From: Selenomonadales bacterium
GTDB lineage: Bacteria > Bacillota > Negativicutes > Sporomusales > UBA7701
DNA length: 64,000 bases
Direction: 5' to 3'
Assembly (NCBI GenBank): GCA_018434945.1
Contig: JAHDOI010000019.1
Span: 1 to 64,000, forward strand
Both the position numbers and the translations under genes were made by a program. Shown here piece after piece: positions 25,369 through 33,160 of the stretch. The stretch's first letter is position 1; the number at the start of each line of letters is the position of its first letter. A model generated the notes under the pieces. It made no database searches. It was not told the DNA's origin and saw nothing but the letters and a program-made list of their open reading frames with translations.

Positions 25369-26241
25369 TCATCCCGCCCGCTCCTGCACCCCCGCCACCG
25401 CCGCGATCACCAGCGCCATACCCGCCAGCTGCCAGCCCGACAGTGCCTCGCCGAAAACGAGCGCCCCCAGCGCCGCCGCGACCAGCGGCTCGAGCGTCGC
25501 CGTCACCGCCGCCCGCCCCGGCTCTACATACTTCAGGCCAACCGTATACAACAGATAAGCCAGCACCGTCGAAAACAGCCCCAGCCCCACGCAGTACCCC
25601 AAAACCTGCCAGGAGACGAACAGCGTCCGCTGCTCCCACAGGCCGCTGAACGGCAGGATAGCCGCAGCCGCGAAAACGAACGTATAAGTCGTCACCGTCA
25701 GCGCCCCATACCTGCGCAGCGCCAGCTTGCCGAAAATACTGTACAACGCGTAGCCCACCCCGGCCCCCAGGCCGGCGAGAAGGCCCAACGGCCGGATATC
25801 GCCCGAAAAACCGGGCAACAGCCCCACCACCAGCGCGCAGCCCACGAAAGTGACCGCCACCGCCGCCGCCTTCCGTCCCGTAATCCTCTCCCCGAACACC
25901 ACCCGCGACAAAACGGCGACAAACGCCGGCGCCGTATAAAGGAGTACGGCCGCCACCCCGACCGAAGTCGTCTCGATAGCCGTAAAATAACACCAATTGA
26001 AAAAAATAACACTGACAATACCTGTACCGACGAAATAAACTCCGTCCGCCGGCCTTATAGACAGCGCCTTCCGATCCATTAACGCCGCGTAACCAACAAG
26101 CCCGGCGGCGCTGATCGCCGCCCGAACGGCCACCACCTGGAGGGGCGAAAAACCGTACGCAGCCAAACCCTTGACGAACACCGCGATAATACCCCACAGC
26201 ACAGCCGCCGCGGCGATCAGCCAGTAAGCCCACCGATCCAT
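25369..26241 (-). CDS. EamA/DMT-family transporter
   Basis: 290 residues from ATG 26241 (GGAGGGGA upstream). Ten membrane segments in two EamA repeats of five: WLIAAAAVLWGIIAVFVKGL opens the first and LAGLGAGVGYALYSIFGKLA the second. Members export amino acids, nucleotides or metabolites; the substrate is unknown. A -35/-10 pair is visible at 26320-26347. Confidence 0.9.
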   Translation of the reverse strand: MDRWAYWLIAAAAVLWGIIAVFVKGLAAYGFSPLQVVAVRAAISAAGLVGYAALMDRKALSIRPADGVYFVGTGIVSVIFFNWCYFTAIETTSVGVAAVLLYTAPAFVAVLSRVVFGERITGRKAAAVAVTFVGCALVVGLLPGFSGDIRPLGLLAGLGAGVGYALYSIFGKLALRRYGALTVTTYTFVFAAAAILPFSGLWEQRTLFVSWQVLGYCVGLGLFSTVLAYLLYTVGLKYVEPGRAAVTATLEPLVAAALGALVFGEALSGWQLAGMALVIAAVAGVQERAG

Positions 26242-26319
26242 GCCTTCCCCTCCGTCCGGCCTGCCGTCTATCAAGCAAGCTGCCCCTCACCGCTGGCGAG
26301 GGGCACGCCTTTAAATCAG

Positions 26320-26347
26320 TCTATAACCCGCCGGCGGTTTTTGTCAA
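26320..26347 (-). promoter_or_regulatory. Promoter of the EamA gene
   Basis: Minus strand: TTGACA (26347-26342), 16 bp spacer, TATAGA (26325-26320). The leader then contains a hairpin with arms TGCCCCTC/GAGGGGCA at 26280-26304. Confidence 0.6.
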
Positions 26348-26375
26348 GGGGCCGCTTCTCCCCGCACACCGCACC

Positions 26376-26768
26376 TCACAGCAGGATATCCGCCAGCTTA
26401 TCGAGCGCGCTGCGGCGGATGCTGAACAGGCGCGAGCGGCGGACCCCCATCTGCAGCCTGATATGATACCCGGCCCACCGTTCGAAATACATCAGCCTCA
26501 CCAGCTCCCGCTCCTGCTCCGACAACGCCTCGCAGGCGATCTCGACCGCCTTCGCCTGCCGAATACTCCGCGACCGCTCCTCCCTGCGCACCGCATACGC
26601 TCCAGTCCCGTCCGGCGTCTCGCCGCCGCGGGGCTTTCCATCGCAGCCTGTCGTGCATTTTGGGAAAAGATGCTTCAGCTCCTCGGCCTCGATCGCCGCC
26701 TGCGCCTTTATCACCGGATAACCCTCCAGCAATTCCTCCAACGCGGCGTCGCTGTACCAGCGGCCCAT
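26376..26768 (-). CDS. ArpU/sigma-70 region 4-like phage-type regulator
   Basis: 130 residues. The C-terminal half has the feel of a sigma region 4: ACEALSEQERELVRLMYFER, GYHIRLQMGVRRSRLFSIRR, SALDKLADILL. Such proteins act as late-gene regulators in Gram-positive phages (ArpU/RinA type). A central insert has two Cys (PKCTTGCDGKP). It is the last gene of a run of six small, closely packed genes on the minus strand, consistent with a phage or integrative-element remnant. Confidence 0.7.
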   Translation of the reverse strand: MGRWYSDAALEELLEGYPVIKAQAAIEAEELKHLFPKCTTGCDGKPRGGETPDGTGAYAVRREERSRSIRQAKAVEIACEALSEQERELVRLMYFERWAGYHIRLQMGVRRSRLFSIRRSALDKLADILL

Positions 26769-26802
26769 CCTCGCCCCTCCCCGTCAGTTGGCAGCAACTG
26801 CG

Positions 26803-27090
26803 TCAGTATCTCCGGAACTGGACGATCACCCCCACCATCGCCGCCAGGTCCGCGGGCAGACCGCGCCAGTCCTCGTACCACCACAGCGCCGACCTTTCAT
26901 CCTCAGTCGTCAGCGGCAAGCCGTGCATCGCCACGTGCTGAGCAAGGCAGCCGCGCACACAAGCCTTCCGAAACAGCATCACCTGCCCATATATAACCTC
27001 CAGATCGTCCCGCGCCTGCTTGAAAAGGGCCACCAGCAGCTCCTCCGCCCCGCCGTCAGCGATCAACCTCCCCGCCTCCCCCCTGTCCAT
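26803..27090 (-). CDS. Hypothetical protein of the small-gene islet
   Basis: 95 residues, starting inside the end of the preceding gene (35 bp overlap). Mostly helical, with an aromatic-rich stretch SALWWYEDWRGLPADLAAMV. No family recognised. Its position between a basic 61-residue protein and an ArpU-like regulator supports membership of a phage-derived operon. Confidence 0.65.
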   Translation of the reverse strand: MDRGEAGRLIADGGAEELLVALFKQARDDLEVIYGQVMLFRKACVRGCLAQHVAMHGLPLTTEDERSALWWYEDWRGLPADLAAMVGVIVQFRRY

Positions 27091-27241
27091 TACCCAGCCG
27101 CCCGCTCCGATACTCGCGGATAAAATCGTTCACCCTCACCCGCCCGCACCCGCGCCGCGCGGCCAGACTGCGCAAAAACAAACTCGCCGCCTCCCAGCGC
27201 TCAGGCGGCAAGGCCGCGCGAAAATGCCGCCCGCCGCTCAT
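27056..27241 (-). CDS. Small basic hypothetical protein
   Basis: 61 residues from ATG 27241, which overlaps the TGA of the upstream zinc-ribbon gene (ATGA). The sequence is Arg-rich (PERWEAASLFLRSLAARRGC, VRVNDFIREYRSG), suggesting nucleic-acid contact. No family known. Confidence 0.6.
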   Translation of the reverse strand: MSGGRHFRAALPPERWEAASLFLRSLAARRGCGRVRVNDFIREYRSGRLGNGQGGGGEVDR

Positions 27242-27369
27242 TCCCCGTCCCGCTCCCCGGCAGCCCCCGTCATCTCCCGCAGCCGGCCGCCGCAGGCCTC
27301 GCAAGGCTCGTCCGTCAAAGCCGCGCTGAACCACACCCGGCCGCAGCCGGAACACTTAAACCTCCGCAC
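27238..27369 (-). CDS. 43-residue zinc-ribbon protein
   Basis: Starts at GTG 27369 with AGGAGG 7 nt upstream. Two Cys pairs (KCSGCGRVWF and PCEACGGRLRE) form a complete small zinc ribbon. The stop overlaps the next start as ATGA. Short proteins of this kind in phage operons often bind nucleic acid or a protein partner. Confidence 0.7.
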   Translation of the reverse strand: MRRFKCSGCGRVWFSAALTDEPCEACGGRLREMTGAAGERDGE

Positions 27370-27390
27370 CGCATACCCTCCTGTCGCTTC

Positions 27391-27573
27391 TCAACACAGT
27401 CCCAGCATCCGGTCGACCAACCGCACCTTACAATCCGGGTGAGCGTGAATCATCTTGCCGCTCTCGAACACCAGCCATTCTTCGTCAGCCAGAACCGCCT
27501 CCCCGCAGCCGCAGCAAACGCCCGCCTCACGCGGCTCGCGAGGCGGCTCCAGCCGCCGGTCGCCCAGCCTCAC
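27391..27573 (-). CDS. Small Cys/His protein, probable zinc binder
   Basis: 60 residues. GTG 27573 overlaps the stop of the preceding gene (GTGA), so translation is probably coupled. It contains VCCGCGEAVLADEEWLVFES then MIHAHPDCKVR, a CxxC...HxxxC-like set consistent with one zinc site. No family assigned. Confidence 0.65.
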   Translation of the reverse strand: MRLGDRRLEPPREPREAGVCCGCGEAVLADEEWLVFESGKMIHAHPDCKVRLVDRMLGLC

Positions 27574-27797
27574 TCCCGCCGCCCCGCTTCCCCTGGACCA
27601 CACGCCTTCTCCCGGTAAGCCGCGACAGCCGCCTCAATCGCGGCCAGCTGAGCCGGACTGAGATGGAGACACACCATATCCGGCGTGCCGAATCCTCCCA
27701 GCGTAAAATAAACGACCTCACCGAACGCGAACCTTTCCCCCTTGACCTCCACAGGCAATCCATCCTCTTCATACAGCGACAGACTTATCCTCGCCAC
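27570..27797 (-). CDS. Small acidic hypothetical protein, first gene of the islet operon
   Basis: 75 residues from GTG 27797 with GGAGGT 5 nt upstream. Beta-rich first half (RISLSLYEEDGLPVEVKGER, EVVYFTLGGFG) and a helical end (SPAQLAAIEAAVAAYREKAC). No family known. It begins the six-gene minus-strand run whose control region holds two 17 bp repeats. Confidence 0.65.
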   Translation of the reverse strand: MARISLSLYEEDGLPVEVKGERFAFGEVVYFTLGGFGTPDMVCLHLSPAQLAAIEAAVAAYREKACGPGEAGRRE

Positions 27798-27875
27798 ACG
27801 GCACCTCCATTCGTCGCGTCATCCCGACATCACCCCATCGGACCAACAGGAAAAATATCCCTTTCGTCTTAAATA

Positions 27876-27955
27876 TTATCGACTTTTTCGAACAAAGTCA
27901 ATAGCTTTTTACGATATATTATATTATTAATTAGATAATTATCGACTTTTTCGAA
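27876..27955. promoter_or_regulatory. Divergent control region with two identical 17 bp repeats
   Basis: TTATCGACTTTTTCGAA occurs at 27876-27892 and again at 27939-27955. The first copy extends to an inverted repeat (GACTT...AAGTC) and the second to CTTTTTCGAAAAG. The region is AT-rich, in contrast to its surroundings, and lies between the islet operon (minus) and the XRE gene (plus). The repeats are candidate operators for the XRE protein. Confidence 0.65.
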
Positions 27956-28028
27956 AAGGTTAACTATCGAACAAGCCGAAGTATAGCAACAAATATACCC
28001 ACCGCATTCGACTAATGGAGGCCATAGC

Positions 28029-28406
28029 ATGGAATTTCACGGCGAACGCCTGCGGGCGGTCAGGGAAGCGTTGAACTGGTCGATGACCCACACGGAAAAA
28101 GTTACCGGCGTCAAGCAGTCCACCATCTCCGAACTGGAGAACGGCATCATAAAATACCCTCGCGAATCCACCGTCGCCAAGCTTTGCCAAGGGTTGAAAA
28201 TCAAGGACAAAAACTTTTTCTTCCTCGACGACGTCGTCCTGCCGGCTGAAATCCTCCCCCCCGACACCCCGGAAGACATCCTCAAATTCATCATGTCCGG
28301 CGACAATCTCCCCTGGATCGCCCTCGGCAAAAAGATCAAAGAAAGCGGTCTGCCCCCCGAAGACCTCGAACAGATTATCGCCATCCTCTCCAGAAACAAA
28401 AAGTAG
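28029..28406 (+). CDS. XRE-family transcriptional regulator
   Basis: 125 residues. Helix-turn-helix at residues 8-60: LRAVREALNWSMTHTEKVTG, VKQSTISELENGIIKYPRES. The C-terminal part (PEDILKFIMSGDNLPWIALG, EDLEQIIAILSR) is a short helical domain found in phage-type Cro/CI-like regulators. Divergent from the small-gene operon, it is probably its repressor and acts at the 17 bp repeats. Confidence 0.88.
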   Translation: MEFHGERLRAVREALNWSMTHTEKVTGVKQSTISELENGIIKYPRESTVAKLCQGLKIKDKNFFFLDDVVLPAEILPPDTPEDILKFIMSGDNLPWIALGKKIKESGLPPEDLEQIIAILSRNKK

Positions 28407-28417
28407 CCTCCCCCCGA

Positions 28418-28543
28418 CTACTTTTCGTCCAAACAATATAAATGCAGAAACTCCTCGAGATACTCGCGGTTGACCCAATAAACCCCCTCACGGTCGCGGA
28501 TCCATTTAACCCCCGGGGAAAACGCGCATAGTCGATATTTCAT
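28418..28543 (-). CDS. 41-residue protein preceded by an SOS box
   Basis: ATG 28543 has GGAGGTAGGGGG upstream. The product is MKYRLCAFSPGVKWIRDREG, then a second half rich in aromatic and acidic residues (VYWVNREYLEEFLHLYCLD). No family recognised. A LexA-type box 22 bp before the start codon suggests induction by DNA damage. It converges with the XRE gene; the stops are 11 bp apart. Confidence 0.65.
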   Translation of the reverse strand: MKYRLCAFSPGVKWIRDREGVYWVNREYLEEFLHLYCLDEK

Positions 28544-28565
28544 TTCCCCCTACCTCCGCATAAAT

Positions 28566-28578
28566 CGAACATACGTTC
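28566..28578 (-). promoter_or_regulatory. LexA (SOS) box
   Basis: CGAACATACGTTC matches the Gram-positive LexA consensus CGAAC-N4-GTTCG with one flanking mismatch. It lies 22 bp from the start of the 41-residue gene, where bound LexA would block its transcription. Confidence 0.6.
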
Positions 28579-28726
28579 TACTTCTGCGTACTCAGGTAAA
28601 ATCCTTCTGTCATTACAATAACATTTTCACCAATAATTGGTTACCAGCCACAGTCCCAATTATCCAGGACTCCGGTCCTTTATTTTTCCATTTTTTGTAT
28701 AAAAAGGTTTTTTGGTAAAACATTAC

Positions 28727-28756
28727 AAAAGCACGCATTAAACAATGCGTGCTTTT
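28727..28756 (-). terminator. Terminator after the MBL gene
   Basis: Thirteen-base perfect arms AAAAGCACGCATT and complement, 4-base loop, with T-runs in both orientations. Confidence 0.85.
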
Positions 28757-28777
28757 GCCGTTTTCTTATCTATGTTC

Positions 28778-29620
28778 CTAAACGTCGATCACCGTGCCTA
28801 CGAAAGCCGGCACGAACTTCGCGCCGAATATCCCGTACAGCCTTGCCAGCATATAAAAGCCCGTACAGTGATTCGCGGCAACCAGGGAAGGCTCAAGCCG
28901 TTCCAGTTCTGCCAGCGTCGCTTCCTGCTGACCCTTCTCCACCGGACCGAGGTGAGTGCCGCCGACGATGGCGTGGAGCCGGTCGCAGCCCGTCACCGCC
29001 AGACCGTGCCTGATGACGTTTACGATCCCCGCGTGGGCGCAGCCGCTAATCACCGTCAACCCCTTATCGCCGGCGAAGAAGATAGCCATATCGTCCGGCA
29101 CTACATCGTGATCGTCGCAGCAGCAGCCGTCCGCTCCGGCGGCCTTGAGGAACGGGTCTCCGGTCTCATACCCCGTCACCCTGGGGATCGAACCGCTGAT
29201 CGTCAGCCCCGGTGCCAGTTCCGTCGGCTCCGCCACCGGGCGGAAATCCGCCCCGAGGGAAATCAGCTGTTCCCTGGCATGCGGCATGCCGGCGAAGCGG
29301 GTAGCCCCTCCGGCCACCGAATAACGGCTGGCGAAAGCGTCGGGGTGGCAGTACACCGGTAGCCTCTTCCCGGCCTGGACAAGCACCGCCGCCAATCCGC
29401 CCGTATGGTCATAGTGGCCGTGGCTGAGGATGATCGCGTCCAGCTCGGCCGGGCGGACGCCCAGCAGAGCTAGATTATAAGCCGCGACCTCGCTCTGAGC
29501 GGTGTCAAAGAGAAAGCGGGCGCCCTCCGTTTCAACGAGCAGCGACAGGCCGTGCTCCGCCCGGAAAGGCTTCTTCGACTTGGGCATGATACAGTTGTCG
29601 ACGACAACCGTTATCCTCAT
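28778..29620 (-). CDS. MBL-fold metallohydrolase (MptA/RFAP synthase-like subgroup)
   Basis: 280 residues from ATG 29620 (GGGGAGGG upstream). Metal motifs: DAIILSHGHYDHTGGLAAVL (HxHxDH), SGCAHAGIVNVI and late VGGTHLGP and NHCTGF. The subgroup is annotated in archaea near methanopterin synthesis enzymes, but bacterial members have no proven substrate. It follows a Cys-rich 68-residue gene and a DUF134 gene as a three-gene run, a combination seen in anaerobes with iron-sulfur or metal themes. Confidence 0.88.
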   Translation of the reverse strand: MRITVVVDNCIMPKSKKPFRAEHGLSLLVETEGARFLFDTAQSEVAAYNLALLGVRPAELDAIILSHGHYDHTGGLAAVLVQAGKRLPVYCHPDAFASRYSVAGGATRFAGMPHAREQLISLGADFRPVAEPTELAPGLTISGSIPRVTGYETGDPFLKAAGADGCCCDDHDVVPDDMAIFFAGDKGLTVISGCAHAGIVNVIRHGLAVTGCDRLHAIVGGTHLGPVEKGQQEATLAELERLEPSLVAANHCTGFYMLARLYGIFGAKFVPAFVGTVIDV

Positions 29621-29631
29621 ACCCTCCCCCC

Positions 29632-29838
29632 CTAACAACCGTCGCAGCTGCTGCAGCTGCTGCCGGCCATCGTGAATCCCGCGGCCCTCGTCCGGCCGTC
29701 CCTGGCCTTGCCATCCTCCACCACAACCATCGTACCGGTGTGCGACAGATAAACAACATGGCCCTTTTCCTTATCGGCGAAAACATTTACCGCCGCTTCG
29801 CCGCCCGGCACAGTCACCGTGCGCTCGAATTCCAGCAT
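29632..29838 (-). CDS. Small protein with Cys-rich tail
   Basis: 68 residues from ATG 29838 (GGAGG 8 nt upstream), 1 nt after the DUF134 stop. The first 50 residues are beta-like (ERTVTVPGGEAAVNVFADKE), and it ends in SSCSSCDGC, a likely metal site. No family assigned. Tight packing between DUF134 and MBL genes suggests a shared function. Confidence 0.7.
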   Translation of the reverse strand: MLEFERTVTVPGGEAAVNVFADKEKGHVVYLSHTGTMVVVEDGKARDGRTRAAGFTMAGSSCSSCDGC

Positions 29839-29839
29839 C

Positions 29840-30334
29840 TTAATGTCCTCCGCAGCAGCCATGGCCTTTGCCGTGTCCGTGGCCGTGATGCCCGCCGCCG
29901 CACACCGTGCTCGAGCCATCTTCAGCCACTTTCATCTTCTTCAGCCCGCCGCATTTGGGACACGCTATCTCGTACCCGTGCCGGCCGCCCGCCGTGCACG
30001 GCGGCTCCTCCCAACGCTGTCCGCAGTCGACGCACTCGAAAATCCTGTTCTTCATAGTATAGCTTCCTCCTTCAAATAAAATCTGCTGTCCGGCGACCAG
30101 CGCAGTCGCCACCTTTAACCTGGCGGAACGCAGTATCCGCTGGAAGGTCGGCCGGGAAAGGCCCATCGCGGCGGCGCAGCCGCTCTGATCGAGGCCCGTC
30201 AGATCCTTCAGGCGAAGAGCCTCGAACTCCTCCATGGAAACCCTCGTAACACCCGCTGTAGCCCTGCCCTCAGGCAAAAAGCGCCGGCAGTAAGGTTCCT
30301 CGTCCACGATCCCGCAGCATTTTCGCCTCGCCAC
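29840..30334 (-). CDS. DUF134 family DNA-binding-like protein with Cys/His-rich extension
   Basis: 164 residues. DUF134 part (1-90): RFLPEGRATAGVTRVSMEEF, EALRLKDLTGLDQSGCAAAM, GLSRPTFQRILRSARLKVA, which contains a helix-turn-helix resembling sigma region 4. The extension has a zinc ribbon (ECVDCGQRWEEPPC, IACPKCGGLKK) and a His/Gly/Cys tail (GGGHHGHGHGKGHGCCGGH) able to bind several metal ions. A metal-responsive regulator of the downstream pair is a reasonable guess. Confidence 0.88.
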   Translation of the reverse strand: MARRKCCGIVDEEPYCRRFLPEGRATAGVTRVSMEEFEALRLKDLTGLDQSGCAAAMGLSRPTFQRILRSARLKVATALVAGQQILFEGGSYTMKNRIFECVDCGQRWEEPPCTAGGRHGYEIACPKCGGLKKMKVAEDGSSTVCGGGHHGHGHGKGHGCCGGH

Positions 30335-30489
30335 TCCGGCACCTCCTCATTTGGGCATATGCTCAATTAATTATAACTCCCCTGGCACAAATAGGCAAGA
30401 CCGGGACGCGATTGCCGGCAAACATTCCCGGCCCGGCAAAAATAAGGTATAATGAATGCGTTTGGTAAAATCCCCCGGGAGGGATCGCC

Positions 30490-31383
30490 TTGGACAACAC
30501 ACCGCTCCCCGACAGCAAACCCTGGCGGCGCCTTTTTGCCGACCTCTCCCTCATCGCCGTCGTCTTCGTCTGGGGCGTCACCTTCGTCGCCGTAAAAAAC
30601 GCCCTCGCCGCCATCGGCGTCTTCACCTTCCTCGCCATCCGCTTCGCCATCGCGTTTCTTTTCCTCGCCCTCCTCTTCCGCCGTCGGCTTGCCGCCGCCG
30701 GCTGGCCGGCGGTCAGGGCCTCGCTCATCATCGGCCTCTTCCTCTTTGCCGGCTATGCCTTCCAGACCGCCGGCCTCAAATATACCTCCGCCGCCAACGC
30801 CGGCTTCATCACCGGCCTCTCCGTCGCGCTCGTGCCCTGCTTCGCCGCCGTCGCCGGCCGCCGGTTGCCTGGCCTGGCGGTCATAGCCGGCGCAGGCCTC
30901 GCCGTAGCCGGCCTCGCCCTGCTCACCCTCGACAAAGGCCTCACCGTCGGCAACGGCGACACCCTCGTCTTCTTCTGCGCAGTCGCCTTCGCCCTCCACA
31001 TCCTTGCTATCGGCCGCTTCGCCCCCCGCTTCGACGCCAAAATCCTCGCCACCCTCCAGATCGGCGCCACCGCCCTCCTGAGCGGCATAGTCGCGGCGAG
31101 CGCCGAAACACTGCCCGCCCGGCTGACAAGCGACGTATGGCTCGCCCTCGCCATCACAGCCATCCCCGCCACAGCCCTCGCCTTCCTCGTCCAGACCACC
31201 GCCCAGCAATTCACCACCCCCAGCCGCACCGCCATCATCTTCGCCCTCGAGCCCGTCTTCGCCGCCCTCGCCGGCATCTGGCTCCTCGGCGAAACCCTCT
31301 CCGGGCAGCAAATCCTAGGCTGCGTCCTCATCCTCGCCGGCACCCTCGCCAGCGAACTCCTCCCCGAACGGGAAAGCGCGTAG
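30490..31383 (+). CDS. EamA/DMT-family transporter
   Basis: 297 residues from TTG 30490 behind GGGAGG. Ten membrane segments in two repeats: LIAVVFVWGVTFVAVKNALA, then LVFFCAVAFALHILAIGRFA; the late RTAIIFALEPVFAALAGIWL is the usual EamA signature. The substrate is unknown. It faces a second EamA gene, unrelated in detail, across a terminator. Confidence 0.9.
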   Translation: MDNTPLPDSKPWRRLFADLSLIAVVFVWGVTFVAVKNALAAIGVFTFLAIRFAIAFLFLALLFRRRLAAAGWPAVRASLIIGLFLFAGYAFQTAGLKYTSAANAGFITGLSVALVPCFAAVAGRRLPGLAVIAGAGLAVAGLALLTLDKGLTVGNGDTLVFFCAVAFALHILAIGRFAPRFDAKILATLQIGATALLSGIVAASAETLPARLTSDVWLALAITAIPATALAFLVQTTAQQFTTPSRTAIIFALEPVFAALAGIWLLGETLSGQQILGCVLILAGTLASELLPERESA

Positions 31384-31400
31384 AACACAGCATATCCAAA

Positions 31401-31424
31401 AAAGGCTGCCTCCCGGCAGCCTTT
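31401..31424. terminator. Bidirectional terminator
   Basis: AAAGGCTGCC, 4-base loop, GGCAGCCTTT, between two convergent EamA genes. Confidence 0.85.
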
Positions 31425-31450
31425 AAATATACCCTGAACAATAATCTTTA

Positions 31451-32425
31451 CTACCCCCGGCTGGGGCAAGCCTTCTTGCCCGACAACGCGGCCTCCCTGG
31501 CCGAAGTCCTCCGCACCTGGCTCGCGGTCAGGAGAATGACCGAAAACACGATCACCGCCGCCGACAAAATCGTCCGCCCGCCTAAAACCTCGCCGCCCAG
31601 CACCACGCCCAGCAGCATCGCCACCACCGGGTTCACGTACGCATACGTCGACGCCAGCACCGGCGAAGCGTTCTGCAGCAGCCACACATACGCGCTGAAA
31701 CCGACCAGCGACCCGAACACCACCAGATAAGCGAACCCCAGGAACGACTTCAGCGACACCGACGCCACCGTCAGCTGGCCCCATTCGCCCGCGGCCGCGC
31801 CCATCAGCAGCAGCGCCGCGCCGCCGCCCAACATCTGCATCCCCGTCGACATCACCGCCGACCCGGGCAGGCCCGCCTTGCGAGACGCGATCGAACCCAG
31901 TCCCCACAGGAACGCCGCCCCTGTCAGCACCAAAGCCCAGAACGGACTTACCGGGCTCTCACCCATAAAGACACTTTCACCGCCGGCCAACATGCCGATG
32001 CCCGCCAGGCCCAGCACCACGCCGGCCCACGTCGTCAGCCCCGGCCGGGTATCCTTCAGCCACAGCCAATTGAGCGTCACCATCCACAGCGGCGAAGTCG
32101 CCACCAGCAGAGCCGTCAAGCTCGACGGCACCATCTTCGCGGCCCACACCACGCCCCCGTTACCCCCGGCCAGCAGCAGCATCCCCACGCCGGCGGCCCG
32201 CAGCCAGGCTCCGCCAGGCGGCGCGGGCGCGCCCCGCCAGCGGGACAACGCGTACATGAACGTCCCCGCAAGCACGAACCGCAGCCCCGCCATCAGGAAA
32301 GGCGGCATGGTCTCTACCGCGAACCTGATCGCCAGATACGTACCGCCCCAGCAGATATATACCGATAATAAAGCGGCCGCAAGCATGGCCGCCTTCCTGT
32401 CAAAAACCGATCTCCCCATTGTCAT
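31451..32425 (-). CDS. EamA/DMT-family transporter (YedA-like)
   Basis: 324 residues, ten membrane segments. AALLSVYICWGGTYLAIRFA and ETMPPFLMAGLRFVLAGTFM at the start and PVLASTYAYVNPVVAMLLGV near the end are typical of the YedA/RhaT-like branch. The C-terminus carries a basic tail (RRTSAREAALSGKKACPSRG). It follows the Lrp-type regulator gene on the same strand and could be its target. Confidence 0.9.
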   Translation of the reverse strand: MTMGRSVFDRKAAMLAAALLSVYICWGGTYLAIRFAVETMPPFLMAGLRFVLAGTFMYALSRWRGAPAPPGGAWLRAAGVGMLLLAGGNGGVVWAAKMVPSSLTALLVATSPLWMVTLNWLWLKDTRPGLTTWAGVVLGLAGIGMLAGGESVFMGESPVSPFWALVLTGAAFLWGLGSIASRKAGLPGSAVMSTGMQMLGGGAALLLMGAAAGEWGQLTVASVSLKSFLGFAYLVVFGSLVGFSAYVWLLQNASPVLASTYAYVNPVVAMLLGVVLGGEVLGGRTILSAAVIVFSVILLTASQVRRTSAREAALSGKKACPSRG

Positions 32426-32518
32426 CCCCGTTTCCCTCTATTACAAGCATTATATTCTCTTTCATCGTCTCGGTAAAGAATAAAATTCTGTTATCACGCG
32501 ATAATTACAAATAAATAG

Positions 32519-32542
32519 CAACAGGTCCCTTGAAACCTGCTG
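32519..32542 (-). terminator. Terminator after the Lrp-type gene
   Basis: Minus strand arms CAGCAGGT and ACCTGTTG with an 8-base loop, followed by CTATTTATTTG. Confidence 0.6.
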
Positions 32543-32562
32543 CGGAAATAATATCTGACACC

Positions 32563-33012
32563 TCATTCCGGCAGCGGCAGCCTGTTCGTCTCCTTCACCA
32601 TCGCCAGCACGATCGTCGTTTTCGTCGAACGGATCGCCGGAACATTGCGGAACTGCTCGCTCAACAGCCTTCCCAGCTCCTCAGTGTCCCGCGTCCGCAC
32701 CTTGACAAGATAACAGTCGTCGCCGGCCACATTGTGCACCTCCAGCACCCCCGGGATGGCGGCCAGCAGCCTGCCGGTATCGCTGCCCTCGCAAAAGTCC
32801 GCCTTCACCGCCACGAACGCCAGCAGGCCAAGCCCGACGGCGGCCGGGTCGAGCCTTGTGCCGTATTCCCGGATCACCCGGCGTTCCTCCAGCTTCTTGA
32901 TCCTCTCCAGGACCGCCGACGGCGCCATGTTCACCCTCCTGGCGATCTCGGCGTTGGGGATGCGGGCATTCCGCTGCAGCATATCCACTATCTTAAGATC
33001 GATATCGTCCAT
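32563..33012 (-). CDS. Lrp/AsnC-family transcriptional regulator
   Basis: 149 residues. DNA-binding domain: DIDLKIVDMLQRNARIPNAE, RRVNMAPSAVLERIKKLEER. Ligand domain (RAM): LLAFVAVKADFCEGSD, VHNVAGDDCYLVKVRTRDTE, STKTTIVLAMVKETNRLPL. It controls genes in response to an amino acid. The EamA exporter gene downstream is a plausible target, as Lrp-type regulators often sit beside amino-acid exporters. Confidence 0.92.
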   Translation of the reverse strand: MDDIDLKIVDMLQRNARIPNAEIARRVNMAPSAVLERIKKLEERRVIREYGTRLDPAAVGLGLLAFVAVKADFCEGSDTGRLLAAIPGVLEVHNVAGDDCYLVKVRTRDTEELGRLLSEQFRNVPAIRSTKTTIVLAMVKETNRLPLPE

Positions 33013-33160
33013 ACAAAACCTCTCCCGGCGGCAAAACTCACCACCTATATTCTACCTGTTTTCCCGCCGATGTAAAGCCCCATCGCTCCCACAGCCGGCA
33101 GCCTCTTCCACGCCGGCGCCCACACGGTTCGCCAATCCCTGACGGCATAAGGAGACCAAC

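Noticed and set aside
28420..28436. ACTTTTCGTCCAAAC-like match to the effector upstream element
   Set aside because: It is the coding end of the 41-residue gene (LDEK and stop); no GGAC phasing, -10 box or hairpin goes with it.
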